A DNA stretch of 14,013 bases, taken from QAMX01 sp964448855 (lineage in GTDB: Bacteria; Bacillota; Clostridia; Oscillospirales; QAMX01). Position 1 is the stretch's first letter. Each line of letters opens with the position of its first letter. Below the pieces are notes generated by a model, which was not told the DNA's origin, did no database searches, and worked only from the letters and a program-made list of their open reading frames with translations. The stretch is from assembly GCA_964448855.1 (NCBI GenBank), contig CAYUXI010000033.1:1-14013 (forward strand), given 5' to 3'. Positions 6,536 to 14,013 of this stretch are shown in pieces. The translations under genes were made by a program, and so were the position numbers.

Positions 6536-9076
6536 TCATCGGGTTCGTTGTCTCCGCAGCAGACACGTCAGCAGAGAGGAGCAGACGGCACCCAGCGCGG
6601 AGACGCCAAGACAGATGCTCAGCAGCCGTGCGGGGAGCGGCGTCAGCGAGAAGAAGGTGGCCAGCGCCGGCCAATACAGCACGGCAAACAGGAGCAGGAA
6701 GGAGGACAGCACCGCCAGCAGCAGGTACGGGTTGTTCCAGACGGTGCGCGTGAACATCCCCTGCCGTTCGGATTTGCATTCGAAGACGAAAAACAGCTGA
6801 CTGGCCGCCAGCGTCACGAACGACACCGTGCGCGCCAGCGACAAATCGCCGCTTTGGCGCCAGGCGAGCCGGAACATGGCCACGGTGCAGCCGCCGATCA
6901 GAAGGCCGCGGAGCAGAATTTGCAGCCCCAGCCCGTGGGCAAAAATGCTCTCGCCGCGCCCACGCGGCGGGCGGCGCATCACGTCCGGCGCTGCTGGCTC
7001 CATGCTGAGCGCCATGGCGGGCAGTCCGTCCGTCGCCAGATTGACGAGCAGAATATGCACCGGTAGGAGCGGGAGTGGCAGTGCGAGCAGAATCGCCGCC
7101 AGCATGGTCAGCACCTCTCCGAGGTTGGAGGACAGCATATAGCGGATGAACTTTCGAATGTTGTCGTAGATCATGCGCCCCTGTCGGACGATGCTGACAA
7201 TGGAAGAAAAGCGGTCGTCGAGGAGCATCACGTCAGCGGCCTCCTTCGTCACGTCCGTCCCTGCTTTGCCCATGCAGATGCCGATGTCGGCCTCCCGCAC
7301 GGCGGGTGCGTCGTTGACGCCATCGCCGGTCATGGCCGTGACGAGGCCGCGCTGCTTCAGTGCCTGCACAATCCGCAGCTTGTGACGCGGCGAAACACGC
7401 GCATAGACGCTGACGTTTTCCACGAGCTGCGCAAGCTCGTCTGCGTTGAGCGCGTCCAGCTCCTCGCCGGTCAGAATCCGGTCGCCGCTGCGGGCAATTC
7501 CCAGCTGCTCCGCGACGGCCTGCGCCGTAGCGCGGTGGTCGCCCGTGATCATCACCGGGCGAATGCCCGCTCTGCGGCACTCTAAGACGGCCTCCCGCGC
7601 ATCCCGGCGCGGCGGATCCATCATCCCGATCAGGCCGATCAGCACCGCGTGCGACTCCGCCTCCGCAAGGCTGACGTCCGGCAGCTCCGGCCGATAGGCG
7701 ACCGCCAGAACGCGCAGCGCCCCTTCGGCCATCCGACGCACCGCTGTTGTCATGTGCGCGGCGTGCTCCGGCGTGAGCGGTACAATGGCACCGTTCCACA
7801 AAATGCGGTCGCAGCGGCGCAGCAGCTCGTCCGGCGCGCCCTTCATATGCGCGGTCAGCTGGCCGTCCCGGCGTGTTACGACGCTCATGCGCCGCCGCTC
7901 GGAGGTGAACGGGAACTCGCGCACACGTGTTTCCACCGGTGCCAGCGCCTTTTCGGTGAGGCCGAACGGCTCTGCCGCAGCCAGAATGGCCACCTCGGTC
8001 GGGTCGCCGATTCGCTCCGTCTGACGCCCTCTGCGAATCGGGTGGGCGTTGGAGCAGAGAACACCGGAGCGCATCAGCTGCAAAACTGTCGGTGACGGCG
8101 GACAGGTCGCCTCATGAAAGGCGCCATCCAGCCAGAGCCGTGTGGCGGTCATGCGGTTTTCCGTCAGCGTTCCGGTTTTGTCCGAGCAGATCACATCGAC
8201 GCAGCCGAGCGTCTCCACCGCCGGGAACCGGCGAATGACCGCGGACAAGCGGGACATTCGCGAAATGCCCATGGCCAGCGAAACGGTGACGACGGCCGGA
8301 AGCCCCTCCGGAATGGCCGCGACGGCCAGGCTGATGCCGGACAGCAGCATTTCCAGCACGCGCTCTCCGCGCAGAATCCCCGTCACGGTCACGCAGGCGC
8401 AAATCGCCAGACAGCCGACCAGAATCACGCGCCCCAGACTTTTCAACCGCTTTTGCAGCGGCGTCGGCTCCATACCGGTACCGTCCAGCAGCGCGGCGAT
8501 TTGCCCCATCTCTGTTTTCATCCCGGTCGCCGTCACGACGGCCTCGCCGCGCCCCGCCGTCACCATCGTGCCCATGCAGACCTTCCCGGCGCGGAGGCTT
8601 TTCGGAACGGGGACAGATTCGCCGGTCAGCATGGATTCGTCGCAGGTGAGTCCGGCGCAGACATCCAGTTGGCCGTCCGCGCCGACCCGGTCGCCCTCCT
8701 CCAGCAGCATCCGGTCGCCGGGTACCAGCGATGCGGACGGAATCGTGCAGACGATGCCGTCTCGCAGGACACGCGCTGTCGGCGCGTTCATCGCCTTCAA
8801 TCGTTCCAGCGCCTTTTCCGTCCGGTATTCCTGAAGAACGCCGAGCAGCGCATTGATCAGGACAATCGCCAGAACGGAAAACGATTCCGTGAACTGGTGC
8901 ATCAGCGCGCTGACAATCGCCGCGCCGATCAGCACGAGAATCATGTAATCCTTGAATTGCTCCAGAATGATTGCACCGAGCCGGGAACGCCGTTCACTCG
9001 AAAGCTCGTTGCGCCCGGCCTGCTCCAGCCGCGCAGCCGCCTCCGCAGCGGTCAACCCTTTTCTCTCCGTCATCAT
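6536..9076 (-). CDS. SERCA-like P-type Ca2+-transporting ATPase
   Basis: An 846-residue P2A-type cation pump that should export Ca2+ using ATP. In order: N-terminal cation ATPase domain (1-45), TGES of the actuator domain (151-154), PEGLP in helix M4 (256-260), the phosphorylated Asp299 in DKTGTLT, KGAPDE (412-417) for nucleotide binding, TGD (511-513), and GDGVND (584-589). The ion-site residues of SERCA are present: Glu257 in M4, Asn651 and Glu654 in M5, and Asn679, Thr682 and Asp683 in M6. The M8 position of SERCA Glu908 is Gln760 here, so it probably moves one Ca2+ per ATP, as in Listeria LMCA1 and PMCA/SPCA pumps; Mn2+ transport is possible. GGAGG lies seven bases before the ATG. It is convergent with the sugar operon and follows the ABC operon after a hairpin; no clear promoter of its own is seen. 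Confidence 0.93.
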   Translation of the reverse strand: MMTERKGLTAAEAAARLEQAGRNELSSERRSRLGAIILEQFKDYMILVLIGAAIVSALMHQFTESFSVLAIVLINALLGVLQEYRTEKALERLKAMNAPTARVLRDGIVCTIPSASLVPGDRMLLEEGDRVGADGQLDVCAGLTCDESMLTGESVPVPKSLRAGKVCMGTMVTAGRGEAVVTATGMKTEMGQIAALLDGTGMEPTPLQKRLKSLGRVILVGCLAICACVTVTGILRGERVLEMLLSGISLAVAAIPEGLPAVVTVSLAMGISRMSRLSAVIRRFPAVETLGCVDVICSDKTGTLTENRMTATRLWLDGAFHEATCPPSPTVLQLMRSGVLCSNAHPIRRGRQTERIGDPTEVAILAAAEPFGLTEKALAPVETRVREFPFTSERRRMSVVTRRDGQLTAHMKGAPDELLRRCDRILWNGAIVPLTPEHAAHMTTAVRRMAEGALRVLAVAYRPELPDVSLAEAESHAVLIGLIGMMDPPRRDAREAVLECRRAGIRPVMITGDHRATAQAVAEQLGIARSGDRILTGEELDALNADELAQLVENVSVYARVSPRHKLRIVQALKQRGLVTAMTGDGVNDAPAVREADIGICMGKAGTDVTKEAADVMLLDDRFSSIVSIVRQGRMIYDNIRKFIRYMLSSNLGEVLTMLAAILLALPLPLLPVHILLVNLATDGLPAMALSMEPAAPDVMRRPPRGRGESIFAHGLGLQILLRGLLIGGCTVAMFRLAWRQSGDLSLARTVSFVTLAASQLFFVFECKSERQGMFTRTVWNNPYLLLAVLSSFLLLFAVLYWPALATFFSLTPLPARLLSICLGVSALGAVCSSLLTCLLRRQRTR

Positions 9077-9138
9077 CGTCCAGCCTCCATCCGTCCTGCG
9101 TTTGTATCAGGATATTCGGACAGGCGTTGAAATATGAA

Positions 9139-9169
9139 AGGCACCGCAGATTCTTTGTCTGCGGTGCCT
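9139..9169 (-). terminator. Probable terminator of the marR-ABC operon
   Basis: A perfect 12-bp inverted repeat (AGGCACCGCAGA with TCTGCGGTGCCT) with a seven-base loop, 13 bases past the end of the second ABC gene. On the minus strand it is followed only by TTTCATATTT, a broken T-run, so some read-through into the Ca2+ ATPase gene at 9076 is possible. Confidence 0.7.
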
Positions 9170-9181
9170 AAACGTTGCGGC

Positions 9182-11137
9182 TTATTCCAATTCAAATGCG
9201 CCGGTATAGAGCTGATAGTAGGAGCCGCGCTCCGCGATCAGCTTTTCATGGTTGCCGCGCTCAATGATGCGGCCATGATCCAGCACCATGATCACGTCGG
9301 AGTTCTGCACCGTGGACAGCCGGTGGGCAATGATGAAAACGGTTCGCCCCTTCATCAGCTTATCCATGCCGTCCTGCACCAGCGCTTCGGTGCGCGTATC
9401 GATCGAGCTGGTCGCCTCGTCCATGATCATGACCGGCGGATCCGAAACGGCGGCGCGGGCGATGGAGAGCAGCTGGCGTTGCCCCTGTGAGAGGCCGCTG
9501 CCGTCGCCCTGCAGCACCGTCTGATAGCCGTTCGGCAGCATCCGGATGAAGTGGTCGGCGTTGGCCAGCCGAGCCGCCGCGATGCAGTCCTCGTCCGATG
9601 CGCCGGGGTTGCCGTAGCGGATGTTTTCCATAACCGTTCCGGTAAACAGGTTGACGTCCTGCAGGACAATGCCGAGGCTTCGACGCAGGTCGGCCTTTTT
9701 GATTTTGTTGATGTTGATGCCGTCATAGCGGATTTTGCCGTCCGCGATGTCGTAAAACCGGTTGATCAGGTTGGTGATCGTGGTCTTGCCAGCACCGGTT
9801 GCGCCGACAAACGCCACCTTTTGCCCCGGCTCCGCGTAGAGCGAAATGTCGTGCAGCACTTCCTTTTCCGGCACATAGCCGAAATCGACGTGGTCAAAGA
9901 CGACACGCCCCTCCAGCCGGGTATAGGTCAGCGTTCCGTCGCCGTGCGGATGCTTCCACGCCCACAGGCCGGTGTGCTCATCCGTTTCCACGAGCTGGCC
10001 GTGCTCCTCCTTGGCATTCACGAGCGTAACATAGCCCTCATCCGTCTCCGGCGCTTCGTCCAGAAACGCAAAAATTCGCGCAGCACCGGCCAGTGCCGTG
10101 ACGATGGAGTTGAACTGGTTGGAAATCTGGGAAATCGGGTTGACAAAATTGCGGGACAGCGTCAGGAAGGAGGCCAGCATCCCCAGCTTCAGCGTGTTGA
10201 CACCGGTCAGGCTGACGTTCGTCAGGCCGGAGACGGCCATATAGCCACCCACGACGGCAATCAGGACGTACAGCAGATAGCCCATCGCGTTCATGCGCGG
10301 CCCCAGCGAATAGGCCTGGCCGTTGGCATTTGTTGCATTTTCCTGCCAGTTCCGGTTTTTCTCGTCCAGCGTTTTTTGCGCTGCGTCCTCATGGCAGAAA
10401 ACCTTGACCACCTTCTGGCCGTTGATCATTTCCTCGATGTAGCCGTTCAGGTCAGCCAGAGCGTTTTGCTGGGCAATGAAGTAGACGCCGATGCGCCCGG
10501 CTGTCCGCTTGGCGACGCGCAGAATGCCGATCAGTGCCACGCAGACCAGCAGCGTCAGCCAGATGCTCGTGCAGAGCATACAGACAAACACGGCGGCGAT
10601 GGTGAAGCACGAGGTCATCAGCTGCGACATCGACTGCGCGATCATCTGGCGCAGCGTGTCGGTGTCGTTGGTATACAGGCTCATGGTGTCGCCGTGCGTG
10701 TGTGTATCGAAGTAGCGAATCGGCAGCGTCTGCATTTTCTCGAACATGGCATCACGGATTTCCCGGAGCGTCTTCTGCGCCACGCGAACCATCAACCGGC
10801 TGGACAGCCAGTTGGAAACAATCCCCACGAGATAAATTGCGCCGATGGTGATCAGTGCGTGAATCAGACCGGTATAGACCGGGTTTTCCACGCCCAGCAG
10901 CCCCACGATGTGGTCGTCGATCAGCGTCTGCAAAAACATGGCCGATGCGGCACCGGCCACTGCGCTGAGGAGAATCAGGAGCGCCACGCAAATCAGCGTC
11001 ACGCGGTGCGGCTTCAGATACGTCATCACGCGTTTCAGCGCGTTCCAGTCCAGTCTGCGCATCGGCGCTCCCGCTTTTGTCGAACCTTTTTCAGGCGTTC
11101 CGGGCATTTTCTTTGCATTTGCATTCATTTCAGGCAT
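9182..11137 (-). CDS. ABC exporter half-transporter, subunit with the canonical ATP site
   Basis: A 651-residue type IV ABC exporter subunit: six-helix membrane domain (about 40-360) and a nucleotide-binding domain (about 410-651). Walker A GATGAGKT (445-452), Q-loop Gln493, signature LSQGQ (549-553), Walker B IMDE with catalytic Glu574, and switch His605 in IIAHR are intact apart from the altered signature. A linker of about 40 residues before the NBD (YVTLVNAKEEHGQLVETDEH) is longer than in homodimeric exporters. I chose ATG 11137 because GGGAGG lies about eight bases upstream; the open frame reaches back to 11290 but only overlaps the preceding gene. It overlaps that gene by eight bases, as expected for obligate partners. 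It resembles TM288, LmrD and BmrD of heterodimeric multidrug exporters. The cargo is unknown. Confidence 0.93.
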   Translation of the reverse strand: MPEMNANAKKMPGTPEKGSTKAGAPMRRLDWNALKRVMTYLKPHRVTLICVALLILLSAVAGAASAMFLQTLIDDHIVGLLGVENPVYTGLIHALITIGAIYLVGIVSNWLSSRLMVRVAQKTLREIRDAMFEKMQTLPIRYFDTHTHGDTMSLYTNDTDTLRQMIAQSMSQLMTSCFTIAAVFVCMLCTSIWLTLLVCVALIGILRVAKRTAGRIGVYFIAQQNALADLNGYIEEMINGQKVVKVFCHEDAAQKTLDEKNRNWQENATNANGQAYSLGPRMNAMGYLLYVLIAVVGGYMAVSGLTNVSLTGVNTLKLGMLASFLTLSRNFVNPISQISNQFNSIVTALAGAARIFAFLDEAPETDEGYVTLVNAKEEHGQLVETDEHTGLWAWKHPHGDGTLTYTRLEGRVVFDHVDFGYVPEKEVLHDISLYAEPGQKVAFVGATGAGKTTITNLINRFYDIADGKIRYDGININKIKKADLRRSLGIVLQDVNLFTGTVMENIRYGNPGASDEDCIAAARLANADHFIRMLPNGYQTVLQGDGSGLSQGQRQLLSIARAAVSDPPVMIMDEATSSIDTRTEALVQDGMDKLMKGRTVFIIAHRLSTVQNSDVIMVLDHGRIIERGNHEKLIAERGSYYQLYTGAFELE

Positions 11138-12887
11138 TTTCTTCGCCTCCCTGCTGCTGGGATTCATAGACTTCCCGATAGATTGCGCACGTCGCCAGCA
11201 GCTCCTCATGCGTGCCGATGGCGTCGATGTGGCCGTCATCCAGAACCAGAATCCGGTCAGCATCCTGCACGGAGCTGATGCGCTGGGCAATGATAATCTT
11301 GGTGGTATCCGGGATATCCTCTGCGAATGCTTTGCGAATCATCGCATCGGTTCTCGTATCGACCGCGCTGGTGGAATCGTCCAGAATCAGCACCTTCGGC
11401 TTCTTCAGTAGCGCACGGGCAATGCAGAGGCGCTGCTTCTGGCCACCGGATACGTTCGTGCCGCCCTGCTCGATGTGGGTTTCGTACCCGTCCGGCATGG
11501 CTTCGATGAATTCCGCCGCGCAGGCCAGGCGGCAGACGTGGCGCAGCTCCTCATCGGTGGCCGATTCGTTGCCCCAGCGGAGATTTTCGGCGATGGTGCC
11601 CGAAAACAGCTCGTTTTTCTGCAAAACCATGGCGACCGCGTCCCGCAGCGTTTCGATGTCGTAATTCCTAACATCGACGCCGCCGAGCGTCAGACTGCCG
11701 CTGGTCACGTCGTACAGGCGCGGAATCAGCTGCACGAGCGAGGTTTTGGCGGAGCCGGTGCCGCCGAGGATGCCGATCGTTTCGCCGGAGCGGATGTGGA
11801 GGTTGATATCGTTCAAGACCTTTTTGTCCGCCTTGGAGGCATAGACAAAATCCACATGATCAAACTGCAGCTCGCCGTCCCGCACCTCGTAAACCGGTTG
11901 CTCGGGGTTGCGAATGTCTGTCTGCTCCTCCAGAATTTCCACAATGCGCTGCGCGGAGGACTGCGCGATGGTGATCATGGCGAAGACCATCGACAGCATC
12001 ATCAGGCTGGACAGGATCTGTGTCGCGTAGGTAAACAGTGCGGTCAGGCCGCCCGTTGTCAGGCCGAGCGCGGCGTTGTTCCCGCTGGCCACAACCGCCT
12101 TGGCACCGAGCCAGGAAATCAGAATCATGCTGGTGTACATACACGTCTGCATGATCGGCGTGTTGAGCGTGATAATCTGCTCTGCTTTGACGAAGCCGCG
12201 GTAGATGCGCTCCGAAACGGCGTGGAAGCGGCCGATTTCGTGCTGCTCCTGGTTAAAGGATTTGACCACGCGGATGCCGCGGACGTTTTCCTGCACGACA
12301 TTGTTCAGCTCGTCGTACGTCCGGAAGACACGGACGAAAATCGGATGCACCGCCCGGACGACGAGCGCGAGCAGTGCGCCCAGAATCGGGACGATGAGCA
12401 GGAACATCATGGAGATGCTTTTGCTGATCCGGAACGATGCAATCATTGCAAAAATCAGCATAAACGGTGCGCGGATGGCAATCCGGATGAGCATCTGGTA
12501 CGCATTCTGGACATTGGTCACGTCCGTTGTCAGACGTGTGACGATGGAGGAGGTGGAGAATTTGTCGATGTTGGCAAACGAATAGGTCTGCACGCTGGCA
12601 TACATATCGTGGCGGAGGTTCGCCGCGAAGCCGACAGAGGCCTTGGCGCCGAACTTGGCCGCCAGAATGCCGGTGAGCATTTGCAGCAGTGCCAGCGCCA
12701 GCAGACAGATTCCGTATGTCCAGACGGCAGACATGGCACCCTGATCAATTCCCTTGTCCAGCATCTGCGACATACAGAGGGGGATCAGAATTTCAAAGAC
12801 CACTTCAATCATGGCGCAAAACATGGTGGCTCTTGCGGTCTTTTTGTACTGGCGCTGTGATTTCGCCAGTGTTCGAAGGATCGTCAT
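11130..12887 (-). CDS. ABC exporter half-transporter, subunit with a degenerate ATP site
   Basis: A 585-residue ABC exporter subunit: six membrane helices in the first ~310 residues and an NBD from about 340. Walker A is GGTGSAKT (375-382), with Ala380 where Gly is usual; Q-loop Gln423; signature VSGGQ (479-483) is canonical. Walker B ends in LDD, so Asp504 replaces the catalytic Glu, and the switch His is Gln535 in IIAQR. This is the known pattern of the weak-site partner in heterodimers such as TM287/288, LmrCD and BmrCD. The canonical ATP site would form from the partner's Walker motifs and this subunit's signature. It begins at an ATGA overlap with the marR stop and overlaps the next gene by eight bases. 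It likely exports drugs, lipids or peptides; the cargo is unknown. Confidence 0.93.
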   Translation of the reverse strand: MTILRTLAKSQRQYKKTARATMFCAMIEVVFEILIPLCMSQMLDKGIDQGAMSAVWTYGICLLALALLQMLTGILAAKFGAKASVGFAANLRHDMYASVQTYSFANIDKFSTSSIVTRLTTDVTNVQNAYQMLIRIAIRAPFMLIFAMIASFRISKSISMMFLLIVPILGALLALVVRAVHPIFVRVFRTYDELNNVVQENVRGIRVVKSFNQEQHEIGRFHAVSERIYRGFVKAEQIITLNTPIMQTCMYTSMILISWLGAKAVVASGNNAALGLTTGGLTALFTYATQILSSLMMLSMVFAMITIAQSSAQRIVEILEEQTDIRNPEQPVYEVRDGELQFDHVDFVYASKADKKVLNDINLHIRSGETIGILGGTGSAKTSLVQLIPRLYDVTSGSLTLGGVDVRNYDIETLRDAVAMVLQKNELFSGTIAENLRWGNESATDEELRHVCRLACAAEFIEAMPDGYETHIEQGGTNVSGGQKQRLCIARALLKKPKVLILDDSTSAVDTRTDAMIRKAFAEDIPDTTKIIIAQRISSVQDADRILVLDDGHIDAIGTHEELLATCAIYREVYESQQQGGEENA

Positions 12888-13369
12888 ATCTCAGTGGGTT
12901 CCTTTCCGGCCAGTTCGCGCTCAGCGGGCTGTTCAGCCTGCGGCGGTTCCTGCCTGTTCAGATTTTCAAGAATGGTGATGAGCATGGCAGTCAGTGCATC
13001 GATCTGCTCCGGGGTGAGCGGCGACAGCAGCAGCGCCTCCTGCCTTTCAATGACATCGGACATCTGCGCGTTCCAGAGTCGGGCTCTTTCTGTCAGGGAA
13101 ACGAGCTTGTTGCGGCGATCCGACTCGTCCGTTTCTGCACACAGGTATCCGCTGCGCTCCATCCGCGCAACAATTCCGACAACCGTCGGATGGGAAACAC
13201 CCAGAAATGCTTCGATTTCTTTTTGGGCTGCAACCCCGCCGCGGGCATTCAGAAACTTCAGGACACGGCTCTGCGCAAGTGTCAGATCGTCTGCCCGGAG
13301 ATTCGCATCTGCCCGGGCACGGATTTTGTCGTTGATCTGTTTGATCAGGTAGCCGACGTGCGGCGTCAT
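12884..13369 (-). CDS. MarR-family transcriptional regulator
   Basis: A 161-residue winged-helix regulator. Residues about 32-95 form the DNA-binding part: LTLAQSRVLKFLNARGG, then the recognition region KEIEAFLGVSHPTVVGIVARMERSGYL, and the wing ETDESDRRNKLVSLTERA, where DxRxK..LT is the MarR hallmark. Helices at both ends would form the dimer. The last ~20 residues (EPPQAEQPAERELAGKEPTE) are a charged, probably disordered tail. AAGGAGG (complement of 13378-13384) lies eight bases before the ATG. It heads the operon, and its stop overlaps the first ABC start (ATGA). A perfect palindrome over its own transcription start suggests it represses itself and the exporter until a ligand releases it. 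Confidence 0.93.
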   Translation of the reverse strand: MTPHVGYLIKQINDKIRARADANLRADDLTLAQSRVLKFLNARGGVAAQKEIEAFLGVSHPTVVGIVARMERSGYLCAETDESDRRNKLVSLTERARLWNAQMSDVIERQEALLLSPLTPEQIDALTAMLITILENLNRQEPPQAEQPAERELAGKEPTEI

Positions 13370-13395
13370 TGCCTGTGCCTCCTTCTTGCTGATTT

Positions 13396-13409
13396 TGTAG
13401 CGCGCTACA
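13396..13409. promoter_or_regulatory. Predicted MarR operator
   Basis: A perfect 14-bp palindrome, TGTAGCGCGCTACA, one base downstream of the -10 box and covering the expected transcription start. Its TAGC...GCTA core is typical of MarR-family sites. A bound dimer would block RNA polymerase. It lies 11 bases before the ribosome site of marR. Confidence 0.8.
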
Positions 13410-13410
13410 C

Positions 13411-13439
13411 ATTATACTGCATTTTCCAGGCGTTGTCAA
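13411..13439 (-). promoter_or_regulatory. Consensus sigma-A promoter of the marR-ABC operon
   Basis: Reading the minus strand, TTGACA (complement of 13434-13439) and TATAAT (complement of 13411-13416) are separated by exactly 17 bases: a full consensus promoter. A-runs further upstream (13463-13480) could add curvature. So strong a promoter usually needs a repressor, which fits the operator just downstream. Confidence 0.92.
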
Positions 13440-13702
13440 CGGTCAATTGATGAATCCGGTAGACTTTTTTGCGTTTTTTGATACCGGTGCGGCCGTAGCC
13501 TGAAGGTTTCGGCAGATTGAACCGGGGTTTTCAGCCCGTTTCGCGAAAAGCAGGCTGCATAGTTGTAGAAAACAAAAACGGGGGGGATGGAGCGGGTCAC
13601 GACGGGCAGCAACACGCAGCAGAGGGTGGTGCAGAAGCGAAGACAGGGCGGGTGGTATCTGTGCTCCAGCGTTCCCCGCAGCTGCCAACTTCGGAGAGTC
13701 TC

Positions 13703-13864
13703 CAAAGCGCCCCTTATGCCCCGTAGCGGATGACTTCAGACAACAACCAAAGACTCCCTTGTGCAGTCGTAGAGGTCGACTTTAGGCAGCAATCAAAGGC
13801 TCCCTTGTGTAGTCGTAGAGGTCGACTTTGTGCAACCACCAAAGCCTCCCTTGTGCAAAGGGAG
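13703..13864. repeat. Tandem 45-46 bp repeat array, about 3.5 copies
   Basis: Units start at 13703 (diverged, 45 bp), 13748, 13794 and 13840 (partial). Each begins CAAAG.CTCCCTTGTG and continues with AGTCGTAGAGGTCGACTTT, then a more variable ten bases (AGGCAGCAAT or GTGCAACCAC). AGTCG...CGACT inside each unit can form a small hairpin. In the last copy the CTCCCTTGTG part is closed by AAGGGAG into a hairpin instead. Copies 13748 and 13794 are nearly identical over the first 36 bases. Confidence 0.8.
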
Positions 13865-13883
13865 CAGTCAGCGCAGCTGACTG
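13846..13883. repeat. Double-hairpin palindromic repeat
   Basis: Two adjacent perfect hairpins: CTCCCTT/AAGGGAG (13846-13864, loop GTGCA) and CAGTCAGC/GCTGACTG (13865-13883, loop GCA). I recall similar CTCCCTT-GTGCA-AAGGGAG elements as common dispersed intergenic repeats in Faecalibacterium-like genomes, possibly non-autonomous mobile elements; that link is from memory and not tested. Confidence 0.6.
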
Positions 13884-14013
13884 AAGGATTGCCGTTCGAT
13901 GAGGAGTAGCTATGGTCAGAATGGACACTGTTTTCCAGCGTTCCTACACTCGAAAAGCCACCAGCATTCTCCGCAGCCACCCACAGTGGGCAACCTCCCC
14001 AAGCTCCCTCTGA

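Larger units (their letters stand above)
13440..14013. other. Non-coding right end, repeat-rich
   Basis: No gene is supported over these 574 bases. Frames open on the minus strand at 13436-13705 and 13714-13980 lack ribosome sites; the second only reads through the tandem repeats. The left part contains a loose inverted repeat (CCGGTA at 13456 with TACCGG at 13482) around two T-runs, and a run of seven G near 13580. The middle holds the 46-bp repeat array. The last ~100 bases contain a small perfect hairpin CCCACAGTGGG and short pieces resembling the repeat (CTCCCTC). Confidence 0.6.

Noticed and set aside
9551..11278. 575-codon open frame on the plus strand
   Set aside because: It is antisense to the second ABC subunit, whose Walker, signature and switch motifs are clear; the frame shows no domain.
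11138..11290. 51-residue N-terminal extension of the second ABC subunit
   Set aside because: It overlaps the conserved end of the preceding gene, has no ribosome site, and ATG 11137 has a good one.
11475..12860. 461-codon open frame on the plus strand
   Set aside because: It is antisense to the first ABC subunit and shows no recognisable motif.
13436..13705. 89-codon minus-strand open frame upstream of marR
   Set aside because: No ribosome site, no recognisable domain, cysteine- and arginine-rich random-looking sequence, and it runs over the -35 box of the marR promoter.
13748..13864. Possible CRISPR array (36-bp conserved parts with 10-bp variable parts)
   Set aside because: The variable parts are only about ten bases and themselves related; there are fewer than four units and no cas genes nearby. 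It is a tandem repeat.

Overview
The window reads as chromosomal DNA from an anaerobic Gram-positive bacterium of the Clostridia, most like the Oscillospiraceae/Ruminococcaceae gut lineage. The basis is strong AGGAGG ribosome sites, sigma-A type promoters (one is TTGACA-17-TATAAT), a YlmH protein, a MarR plus two-subunit ABC exporter operon of the Firmicutes type, and palindromic repeats built on CTCCCTT/AAGGGAG. The assignment is inference. Most of the window is GC-rich; the first ~740 bases look clearly more AT-rich.

Layout. (1) 12-665, minus strand: three tightly coupled small genes of unknown function; the last resembles the N-terminus of the first. (2) 666-1112: no confident gene, but a minus-strand open frame at 737-1066 carries a degenerate ten-residue repeat; a promoter for the next operon ends this stretch. 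(3) 1113-6492, plus strand: five genes in a row, with gaps of 20-72 bases, encoding an SGNH hydrolase, a GH127 beta-L-arabinofuranosidase, the S4-domain RNA-binding protein YlmH, a ketose 3-epimerase-like TIM barrel and an MFS transporter. A strong two-way terminator at 6497-6531 ends the run. (4) 6536-9076, minus strand: a SERCA-like Ca2+ P-type ATPase, convergent with the previous operon. (5) 9182-13369, minus strand: a MarR regulator and two ABC half-transporters, overlapping by 4 and 8 bases, behind a consensus promoter that overlaps a perfect palindromic operator. (6) 13440-14013: no gene; a 45-46 bp tandem repeat array ending in two hairpins.

How the genes may work together. The plus-strand operon looks like a small intracellular sugar-use locus. 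A transporter could bring in an arabinose-containing glycoside, the SGNH enzyme could remove acyl groups, GH127 could release L-arabinose, and the TIM-barrel enzyme could interconvert keto-sugars. None of the proteins shows a secretion signal. YlmH, normally in the cell-division cluster, is out of place here. The minus-strand triad is a self-regulated multidrug or peptide exporter: the first ABC subunit has a degenerate ATP site and the second a canonical one.

I do not see a clearly new defence or mobile system. The best leads are the three small-protein genes, the repeat-bearing open frame at 737-1066, the perfect 22-bp palindrome at 5248-5269, YlmH inside a sugar operon, and the 46-bp repeat array.
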